Source: an uncultured Acidobacteriaceae bacterium
Lineage (GTDB): Bacteria; Acidobacteriota; Terriglobia; Terriglobales; Acidobacteriaceae
Direction of reading: 5' to 3'
Length of the DNA stretch: 5,043 nt
Assembly (NCBI GenBank): GCA_903842845.1
Contig: CAIMNN010000339.1
Location: 1-5,043 of the forward strand
This document shows positions 1-5,043 of this stretch, piece by piece; position 1 is the first letter of the stretch, and the number at the start of each line of letters is the position of its first letter. The position numbers and the translations under genes were made by a program. The notes beneath the pieces are model-generated. The model ran no database searches. It was given only the letters and a program-made list of their open reading frames with translations, and had not been told where the DNA came from.

Positions 1-2
1 CC

Positions 3-755
3 ATCTTCATCGTCGGCTTTACAATTCGCCTGCTCGCACAATTCCATCTCTTCGGCATCAAAAACTTTTCCTCGCTGCTCGACGACATTCGCCTCCAGCT
101 TGGCTTGCAGATGCTCGCCTACCTCCTCACCTTCATCGGCTGCCTCATCGTCATGCCCATGCTCTGGAACCAGCCCTACTTCAAAGCGCTTTCATGGCGC
201 GCCTATCAACTGCCGCGTCGCATTCCGCTGCTGCTCTCAGCCGCCGTACTCTGCTTCACGCTGGCCATACTCTCCTCCATGCTCTTCAGCGATACCAGCA
301 AGAACGCACCCATCGAGCAGGCCTTCAATCAGCCCGGCGCGCCCTGGCTACTCTTCATCTTCGGCATCACCGCTGCTCCTTTCTTCGAAGAGATGGCATT
401 CCGCGGATTCATGCTCCCCGCCTTCGCAACCGCATTCGATTGGTCCCGCGAGCACATCCTCAAACGCACTCCGCCGCAAAACGACTTCGACGGCACGCCC
501 CGCTGGACCACCGCCGCCCTCACCGTCTCGTCGGTCATCACCAGCATCGCCTTTGCCGCCATCCACGCGCCCCAAACAGCAGGCTCCATCAACTCCCTCA
601 TCCTGCTCTTCGGCGTCAGCCTCGTCCTCTGCTTCGTCCGCATCCTCACCCGCTCGCTCGCAGCCAGCACCCTCGTCCACGCTCTCTACAACCTCATCAT
701 CTTCGGCATGATGATCCTCTATACCAACGGTTTTCAGCATATGGACAAGCTCTAA
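3..755 (+). CDS. CPBP family intramembrane metalloprotease (CAAX protease/Abi type), 5' end missing
   Basis: The reading frame is open from the window edge, so the start lies upstream; 250 residues are visible. The ATG at 105 is internal, because hydrophobic coding sequence continues in frame before it. The protein is strongly hydrophobic, with likely membrane segments near visible residues 37-55, 74-95, 114-141, 173-190, 196-215 and 219-240. All three CPBP active-site motifs are present: EEMAFR (E129, E130, R134), FAAIH (F184, H188) and HALYN (H226, N230). In this family (Rce1, Abi/bacteriocin-immunity proteins) the Glu and His residues sit inside the membrane and are thought to activate water for cleavage of prenylated or peptide substrates. 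A polar loop lies around residues 145-170. The substrate cannot be told from sequence. The gene ends 24 bases before the ABC exporter gene, so cotranscription is likely. Family assignment is firm; the specific role is unknown. Confidence 0.9.
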   Translation: MFIVGFTIRLLAQFHLFGIKNFSSLLDDIRLQLGLQMLAYLLTFIGCLIVMPMLWNQPYFKALSWRAYQLPRRIPLLLSAAVLCFTLAILSSMLFSDTSKNAPIEQAFNQPGAPWLLFIFGITAAPFFEEMAFRGFMLPAFATAFDWSREHILKRTPPQNDFDGTPRWTTAALTVSSVITSIAFAAIHAPQTAGSINSLILLFGVSLVLCFVRILTRSLAASTLVHALYNLIIFGMMILYTNGFQHMDKL

Positions 756-779
756 CCCGTCGCCATTTAAAATCAAAGT

Positions 780-2612
780 ATGCTCAAGAGCATTTCCCCG
801 CTCCTCAAATACATGGCCCGTTACCGCTGGAAGTATTTCTGGGGAACGCTCTGTCTCGTCGGCACCAACGCCTTCTCCGTCCTCTTCCCCCAGGTCCTGC
901 AACACGCCATCGACAGCATGGACCACACCAAGAGCAAAGCCACCACCGTCATCTTTCTCTCCGCAATCGAGCGCGGCATCTACACCATCAGTCACGGCTC
1001 GCTCGCGCAGGAGGTCCTCTTCTGGGCGCTGCTCATCGTCGCCCTCAAGCTCATCAGCGGTGTCTTCCTCTACGCGCAGCGCTGGGTCCTCATCGGCGTC
1101 AGCCGCGAAATTGAATACGACCTCCGCAACGACCTCTTCACCCATCTCGAAACTCAGGACCAGGGCTTCTTCCATCGCTACCGCACCGGCGACATCATGG
1201 CCCGCCTCACCAACGACCTCAACGCCGTCCGCAACCTCCTCGGCCCCGCGCTCATGTACAGCGCCAACACAATCTTCTTCTCCGTCTTCGCGCTTTACTT
1301 CCTGCTGCACATGAGCCCCTGGCTCACACTCGTCGCGCTTGCCCCCATGCCCATCGCCAGCGTACTTGTTCAGTATTTCGGCACGCGCATTCACGACCGC
1401 TTCGAGCGCATCCAGGCCAGCTTCAGCGAGATTTCCGCGCAAGCGCAGGAGAACTACTCCGCCGCCCGCCTGGTCCGCGCCTTCGCTCGCGAAGAGCAGC
1501 AGATCGGCCTCTTCGAAACCATGAACCGCGAGTACATCCGCCGCGCGCTCCGTCTCGTTCAACTCATGGGCATGCTCTGGCCAACGCTCGAGTTCGTTCT
1601 CGGCGTCTCCATGGTCATCACCCTCGTCGCCGGCGGACACGAAGTCCTCAAAGGCCATCTCACCAGCGGCCAGTTCATCGCCTTCATCACATATATGATT
1701 CAGCTCATCTGGCCCATCATCGCCGTCGGTTGGGTCATCAACCTCTATCAGCGCGGCACAGCTTCCGTCGTCCGTCTCGATGAAATCTTGCAACAAAAGC
1801 CTGAGATCAACGACGCACACGCCGACCCAGCCATTCCCGCCGACCTCACCCTCTTCGGCGAGATCGAGTTCCGCAATCTCAGCTTCAGTTACGGCGACAC
1901 TGAAATTCTGCACAATATCAATTTGAAAATCCCCGCTGGCTCCAGCTTCGCCATCGTCGGCCCAACCGGCAGCGGAAAATCAACGCTCATCAGTTTTATT
2001 CCGCGCATTAACGACGCAATCGATGCCCCCGATGGCCCAACCCTCTTGCTCGACGGCCGCCCCGTCAGCGACTATCCGCTCGCCGTCCTGCGCCGCAACA
2101 TCGGCATGGTTCCGCAGGAGACGTTCCTCTTCAGCGACACTCTGCGCGAGAACCTCACCTTCGGCGTTCCTCACGCCACCGACGAAGAGCTCGACCGCGC
2201 CATGGAAGCCGCGCACATCCGCACCGAGTTCAGCGAATTCCCCGACGGCTTGAAGACCCTCGTCGGCGAACGCGGCCTCACGCTCAGTGGCGGACAAAAG
2301 CAGCGCACAGCAATCGCGCGCGCATTGCTGCGCCGTCCGCCCATCCTCATCCTTGACGACGCACTGGCCAGCGTCGACACCTACACTGAAGAGCGCATCC
2401 TCACCGGCCTGCGCAACTACGCTGAGACCGCGACCTCAATATTGATATCGCATCGCGTCTCAACCGTCCGCCACGCCGACCAAATCGCCGTCCTCGATCA
2501 CGGACGCATCGTCGAACTCGGCACCCACGAGGAACTGCTGGCCCGCGACGGCTACTACGCCAGCCTCAACCGCAAGCAGCAGTTGGAAGAAGAGCTGACC
2601 GTCGCTCAATAA
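780..2612 (+). CDS. ABC exporter half-transporter (permease fused to ATPase), MdlA/YheI/BmrC-like
   Basis: This 610-residue protein has the normal length and order of a type IV (MsbA-like) ABC half-exporter in the inner membrane. The transmembrane domain has six predicted helices near residues 18-40, 78-100, 154-177, 180-200, 265-284 and 298-321. The nucleotide-binding domain has Walker A GPTGSGKST (394-402, K400), Q-loop Q446, signature LSGGQ (502-506), Walker B ILILDD (D526) and H-loop H558. The residue after the Walker B Asp, normally the catalytic Glu, is Asp (D527). That change, the RTGDIMARLTND and NYSAARLVRAFAREE segments, and the C-terminal NRKQQLEEE fit the MdlA/YheI/BmrC/TM287 group, which usually pairs with a second subunit. 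No partner is in view. Such exporters move lipids, drugs or peptides; the substrate here is unknown. The ATG at 780 is chosen because the usual N-terminal RYRWKY region follows it, although no clear Shine-Dalgarno site precedes it. Confidence 0.93.
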   Translation: MLKSISPLLKYMARYRWKYFWGTLCLVGTNAFSVLFPQVLQHAIDSMDHTKSKATTVIFLSAIERGIYTISHGSLAQEVLFWALLIVALKLISGVFLYAQRWVLIGVSREIEYDLRNDLFTHLETQDQGFFHRYRTGDIMARLTNDLNAVRNLLGPALMYSANTIFFSVFALYFLLHMSPWLTLVALAPMPIASVLVQYFGTRIHDRFERIQASFSEISAQAQENYSAARLVRAFAREEQQIGLFETMNREYIRRALRLVQLMGMLWPTLEFVLGVSMVITLVAGGHEVLKGHLTSGQFIAFITYMIQLIWPIIAVGWVINLYQRGTASVVRLDEILQQKPEINDAHADPAIPADLTLFGEIEFRNLSFSYGDTEILHNINLKIPAGSSFAIVGPTGSGKSTLISFIPRINDAIDAPDGPTLLLDGRPVSDYPLAVLRRNIGMVPQETFLFSDTLRENLTFGVPHATDEELDRAMEAAHIRTEFSEFPDGLKTLVGERGLTLSGGQKQRTAIARALLRRPPILILDDALASVDTYTEERILTGLRNYAETATSILISHRVSTVRHADQIAVLDHGRIVELGTHEELLARDGYYASLNRKQQLEEELTVAQ

Positions 2613-2621
2613 CTGAGCGGC
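2601..2621 (+). promoter_or_regulatory. RNA hairpin over the ABC stop codon, ahead of the cupin ribosome-binding site
   Basis: GTCGCTCA (2601-2608) can pair with TGAGCGGC (2614-2621), giving eight pairs including one G-U. The five-base loop ATAAC holds the TAA stop of the ABC gene. No U run follows, so this is not an intrinsic terminator. Ribosomes finishing the ABC gene would open the structure, which could affect start-up on the cupin gene six bases further on. A regulatory role is inference; the pairing is seen directly. Confidence 0.35.
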
Positions 2622-2626
2622 ATCCT

Positions 2627-2632
2627 GGAGGG
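2627..2632 (+). promoter_or_regulatory. Shine-Dalgarno site deciding the GTG start of the cupin gene
   Basis: GGAGGG lies four bases before the GTG at 2637. It is the strongest ribosome-binding site in the window and supports the GTG start over the internal ATG at 2679, which would remove the first 14 residues. Confidence 0.75.
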
Positions 2633-2636
2633 AATT

Positions 2637-2954
2637 GTGACCTACAAGTTCATCAGCGATCTTCACACCGACATCGAAATGCCGCGCTCCGGCATCCTCA
2701 GCCGCATCCTCGAGAAGAACGACGCCGTCAACATCACACTCTTTGCAATGCCGGCAGGCGAGGAAATATCAACTCACTCCGCGCCCACGCCCGCAGTGCT
2801 TTACTTCCTTGAGGGCGAGGCCGCAGTCCAACTCGGCGATGACACAGTCGCCGCACAAGCCGGCTCGTTCATCTACATGCCGCCCATGTTGCCGCACGGC
2901 ATCGCCGCCAAAAGCAACGTGAAGATGTTCCTCATCCAACACAAGCTGAAATAA
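2637..2954 (+). CDS. Small single-domain cupin protein
   Basis: This 105-residue soluble protein starts at GTG behind GGAGGG and has no signal peptide. It fits a single cupin beta-barrel. Motif 1 runs from G41 to G60 (G, five residues, H47, then PAVLYFLEGEA), and motif 2 from G76 to H87 (AGSFIYMPPMLPHG). Usual cupins bind a metal with two His and a Glu from motif 1 plus a His from motif 2. Here H47 and H87 are kept, while the second His position is A49 and the Glu position is V54. It may therefore bind metal weakly or differently, or act as a ligand-binding rather than catalytic barrel. It is the last gene of the plus-strand block, 24 bases after the ABC gene, and its stop lies one base from the fliS stop. 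Related small cupins are often annotated only as domain proteins, and no substrate can be named. Confidence 0.85.
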   Translation: MTYKFISDLHTDIEMPRSGILSRILEKNDAVNITLFAMPAGEEISTHSAPTPAVLYFLEGEAAVQLGDDTVAAQAGSFIYMPPMLPHGIAAKSNVKMFLIQHKLK

Positions 2955-2955
2955 A

Positions 2956-3375
2956 TTACGCAGTCCACGCCGAGTGGCCGCCACGCGAAGTGGAGGCCGC
3001 TGCAACCACATTCATGCCGGCATCCTCGCGCGCAACCTGCTTCCATGCTTCACGCACGTTGCGCACGCATTCAATCGTGTGCTCGAACTTCTGCCTCGAC
3101 GCCGACTGTGACGCCTGGATGATCTGAGCAAATATCGACGCGTAAAACTCGCTCAGCGCCTCCGCCGGCCTTCCGCCCACATCCATCCGCAGTCGCGCCT
3201 GCAAGTGAATAATGATGTCGAGCGCGCGTTTCACCGCCGCCCTCCGCCCTTCCACATCCCCGCGCTCAACGGCGTCTATCGCCCCAGTCAAAAATCGCGC
3301 TATGCCGTCGTATAGGGCCACCACCAACTCCACCGCCGATGCGCCCTCAAGAACTCTCTGCTGATAAGTTGCCAT
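2956..3375 (-). CDS. fliS: Flagellin export chaperone FliS
   Basis: This 139-residue, mostly helical cytoplasmic protein matches FliS in length and conserved blocks. The N-terminal YQQRVLEGASAVELVVALYDG lies at residues 4-24, the central MDVGGRPAEALSEFY at 64-78, and VREAW at 107-111. FliS binds the C-terminal tail of flagellin, stops it polymerising in the cytoplasm and delivers it to the flagellar export gate. The residues after about 118 (ending GGHSAWTA) form a poorly conserved tail rich in Ala, Ser and Gly. The start is the ATG at 3375, placing the conserved YQQ near the N-terminus as usual. GGGGAAG abuts the ATG directly, too close for a good Shine-Dalgarno site, so translation may depend on ribosomes leaving fliD. 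It follows fliD by 15 bases, the common fliDS order. Flagellin itself is not in this window. Confidence 0.93.
   Translation of the reverse strand: MATYQQRVLEGASAVELVVALYDGIARFLTGAIDAVERGDVEGRRAAVKRALDIIIHLQARLRMDVGGRPAEALSEFYASIFAQIIQASQSASRQKFEHTIECVRNVREAWKQVAREDAGMNVVAAASTSRGGHSAWTA
2973..3001. terminator. Possible bidirectional hairpin between the convergent cupin and fliS transcripts
   Basis: AGTGGCC-G-CCAC pairs with GTGG-A-GGCCGCT around the five-base loop GCGAA (2985-2989), giving about 11 pairs with one G-A mismatch and one T-G wobble. It lies 18 bases after the cupin stop, inside the variable 3' tail of fliS. Neither strand has a U run after it, so it is not a classical intrinsic terminator. 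It could protect the 3' end or mark a Rho-dependent end. The structure is seen directly; the function is inferred. Confidence 0.3.
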
Positions 3376-3390
3376 CTTCCCCGCTCACTA

Positions 3391-5043
3391 TCAGGATCTG
3401 AATTGGTTGTATCCGGTTATCGCCGAATACAACTCATTTGCCTGGCTCAACTGCGAGGGCAGCGAAGTCAATATCTCGTTCACCGAGTTCATCTCCAACG
3501 TCAGGCTCTTCTGCTGCGCCGAGATGAGGCTGCTCTCTCGGGATATATCGGCGTTCAAATTGGATTCAATACGACTGTTGGCGGTGAGTGCGTATTTGAT
3601 CAGGCCGCTGGTCCCGGTTCCCGAAGCGGTAAGCACCTTGGAAAAACTCTGCCCCCAACTGTTCGCGTCCTGGAAAAATGCAACGACGCCCGAGTAGTCG
3701 TTGTTCAGCACACCCGTCAGCGAGGTCTGGTCAAGCGAGAGCGTTCCGTCGTTGTTCACGCTGATACCGAGGCCGGTCAAACTCGCAAGGTCGCCACCCG
3801 AGTTGTTGTAGTTCAGGCTGCTACTGGTCGTCGCATCAGTCAGATTGGAAGTGACGGTCAACTGGCCCGACGTACCAACCTGACCGGAGATGAGCTTTAA
3901 GTAAGACCCCGTAGCGTCAGTGCTCACATTGGCCGTCACGCCGATCTTCGCCGAGTTAATGGCCTTGGCCAGCCCAGCAATCGTGTTGTCGGTCGAGTCC
4001 AGTGTGATCGTGTGCGCCGTGCCGCTGCCCACCTGAATCGTTATCGAGCCCGAAAGCGTGTCAGTGGAATTTTTTACCGGGTCCAGATAACCCGATGGAT
4101 TCTGCGATACAAATGCGCCCAGTATCTGCTCCTGGAGCAAACTCAGCGTCGGCGAACCGTAAAGCGGCTGCGCATTACCCGAACTGTCCACACCCTCCTG
4201 CGTATTAATGGAGCTGATAACAGAGTTGTAATCGCTCACAAATGCGCCCACTACACTTTCAACGCTCGAGATGTCGTTGGCTATCACCACCTGTACCTGC
4301 GTCCCCGGCGCATATGAAAGCAACTGAAACGTGACACCGGGAATCACATTGCTCACCGTGTTCGATGCGCTTGAGATCGAAACACCGTCAACCGTCAAAC
4401 TCGCATTCGCGCCGCCTTGCGATGTGTTGAACTTCAGCGCCGTCGATGTGGATGTGTCGGTCAAAGCAGATGTGATTGTCAGGTCGCCACGGCTGCCGGA
4501 TGTGCCGCTGACAAGGCTCAACCGCGAGCCATTCGCGTCGGTGATCACATTCGCCGTAACTCCCATTCCGGCCTGGTTGATGGCGGCGGCAAGTCCTGTC
4601 AGTGTGTTGCTCTTCGAGCCCACGTTGATAGTCTGCGCCGTTCCGCTGCCAACCTGTAACGTAATCGACCCCGACAAAGTATCTTTGGCATTCGCGATTG
4701 AATCAATATACCCGCTTGACGTCTGCGCCAGCGAGTTGACAACAATAGTATGTGTGCCCGCAGTCGCCGACGATGTCGCCGCCGTCAGTTGAAGAACATT
4801 CGTATCCGAACTCGATCCCGCCTTGTTCGCCAGTATCCCCTGAAAATCCGTCAGTTGGCTCACGTCGTTCGACAAATTCGAAAGCTGCGTGCCCAGGTTA
4901 GAGAACGCCGTGTCCTGCGTCTGCAACGTGCTCAGTTGGTTCTTCCATGGCGTCTCGACGGCCTGCAAATTGCTCACTATCTGCGAGACGGTCTGGCTGA
5001 CATTGATGCCTGAACCTGCCGTCGGCGAACCAAAACTAAGTCC
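3391..5043 (-). CDS. fliD: Flagellar hook-associated protein 2 (filament cap) FliD, start outside the window
   Basis: The frame is open to the window edge, giving 550 visible residues. The GTG at 4977 is not the start: the in-frame sequence before it (SFGSPTAGSGINVSQTVSQI) is the typical conserved FliD N-terminus, so only a few residues are probably missing. FliD is exported through the flagellum and forms the cap under which flagellin folds onto the filament tip. Order in visible numbering: N-terminal coiled-coil region about 8-75; first flagellin hook IN-type domain 111-206; the NTVSNVIPGVTFQLL segment around 228-242 that opens the FliD C-terminal region; a second IN-like domain 318-413; the SVNNDGTLSLD segment about 428-438; C-terminal helices about 485-545. 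No Cys is present, as is usual for secreted flagellar proteins. The second IN-like copy is unusual. Third codon positions are less C-rich than in the plus-strand genes. fliS follows after 15 bases. Confidence 0.95.
   Translation of the reverse strand, partial: GLSFGSPTAGSGINVSQTVSQIVSNLQAVETPWKNQLSTLQTQDTAFSNLGTQLSNLSNDVSQLTDFQGILANKAGSSSDTNVLQLTAATSSATAGTHTIVVNSLAQTSSGYIDSIANAKDTLSGSITLQVGSGTAQTINVGSKSNTLTGLAAAINQAGMGVTANVITDANGSRLSLVSGTSGSRGDLTITSALTDTSTSTALKFNTSQGGANASLTVDGVSISSASNTVSNVIPGVTFQLLSYAPGTQVQVVIANDISSVESVVGAFVSDYNSVISSINTQEGVDSSGNAQPLYGSPTLSLLQEQILGAFVSQNPSGYLDPVKNSTDTLSGSITIQVGSGTAHTITLDSTDNTIAGLAKAINSAKIGVTANVSTDATGSYLKLISGQVGTSGQLTVTSNLTDATTSSSLNYNNSGGDLASLTGLGISVNNDGTLSLDQTSLTGVLNNDYSGVVAFFQDANSWGQSFSKVLTASGTGTSGLIKYALTANSRIESNLNADISRESSLISAQQKSLTLEMNSVNEILTSLPSQLSQANELYSAITGYNQFRS
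3805..4092 (-). repeat. Internal FliD repeat, copy 2 (96 residues)
   Basis: Encodes visible FliD residues 318-413, from GYLDPVKN to SLNYN. It lies between the LYGSPTLSLLQEQILG segment and the LTGLGISVNNDGTLSLD segment, which in ordinary FliD proteins are close together. It therefore looks like an extra domain set into the outer part of the protein. Best-kept blocks shared with copy 1 are DTLSGSIT, QVGSGTA, GVTANV and the LTD near the end. Confidence 0.9.
4109..4121. repeat. 13-base direct repeat in fliD, unit 1
   Basis: ACAAATGCGCCCA occurs here and again at 4238-4250. On the minus strand both encode GAFV followed by Ser. This unit lies shortly before the start of the second IN-like copy in the reading direction of fliD. 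It may mark an old duplication edge or be chance reuse of a peptide. Confidence 0.4.
4238..4250. repeat. 13-base direct repeat in fliD, unit 2
   Basis: Second exact occurrence of ACAAATGCGCCCA, encoding GAFV in the segment SVVGAFVSDYNSV, a normal conserved position in FliD. It is 129 bases (43 codons) from the other unit and in the same frame. Confidence 0.4.
4426..4713 (-). repeat. Internal FliD repeat, copy 1 (96 residues)
   Basis: Encodes visible FliD residues 111-206, from GYIDSIAN to ALKFN. It sits at the normal place for the flagellin hook IN motif, right after the GTHTIVVNSLAQ segment. It aligns without gaps to the copy at 3805-4092, 207 residues further along the protein, with about 59 of 96 residues identical by hand count. 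The DNA copies are clearly diverged, with only short exact blocks. Confidence 0.9.

Noticed and set aside
105..107. ATG as the start of the CPBP gene
   Set aside because: The frame remains open and codes for plausible membrane-protein sequence back to the window start, so the true start is upstream.
756..779. Promoter for the ABC gene in the AT-rich gap
   Set aside because: Only 24 bases with no recognisable -35/-10 pair; it is more likely an intra-operon gap.
194..1114. Open frame of 306 codons on the plus strand overlapping the CPBP and ABC genes
   Set aside because: It is rich in Arg, His and Pro, has no domain, and lies across two well-supported genes in another frame.
348..1913. Long open frame of 521 codons on the minus strand opposite the CPBP and ABC genes
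   Set aside because: The translation is extremely rich in Asp, Glu, Gly and Val with no recognisable domain. This is what the antisense of a C-at-third-position gene gives, and the plus-strand genes here have clear family motifs.
4331..4792. Plus-strand open frame of 153 codons opposite fliD
   Set aside because: It is an antisense shadow of the repetitive FliD sequence, with no start context or domain of its own.
4975..4977. GTG as the start of fliD
   Set aside because: The in-frame sequence before it matches the conserved FliD N-terminus (AGSGINV and following), so the gene runs off the window edge.

Overview
The window is densely coding. It holds five genes in two convergent blocks and has no gap longer than about 25 bases. 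GC is fairly high, and the plus-strand genes strongly favour C at third codon positions. The sequence suggests a flagellated, GC-rich Gram-negative bacterium. The style of FliD and FliS and the gene mix resemble soil Acidobacteriota, but that is a weak inference from recall and no marker gene is present to settle it.

Plus strand, 1-2954. The block starts with the 3' part of a CPBP-family (CAAX protease/Abi) intramembrane protease. After 24 bases comes a complete ABC half-exporter of the MdlA/YheI/BmrC type, and after another 24 bases a small single-domain cupin with a GTG start and a good Shine-Dalgarno site. The spacing suggests one transcript. No promoter is visible inside the block. An 8-bp hairpin whose loop contains the ABC stop codon lies just ahead of the cupin ribosome-binding site.

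Minus strand, 5043-2956. This is a fliD-fliS pair: the flagellar filament cap protein (its start lies beyond the window) and the flagellin export chaperone. They are separated by 15 bases that begin just after the fliD TGA with two more in-frame stop codons. The cupin and fliS stop codons face each other with one base between them. The only terminator-like structure there is a hairpin inside the 3' end of fliS, without a U tract.

The most distinctive points are a 96-residue internal duplication in FliD (about 61% identical between copies by hand count), the Asp in place of the catalytic Glu in the ABC protein with no partner subunit in view, and a cupin that has lost half of its usual metal ligands. 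I see no mobile element, CRISPR array, tRNA or rRNA, and no convincing evidence of a wholly new system.
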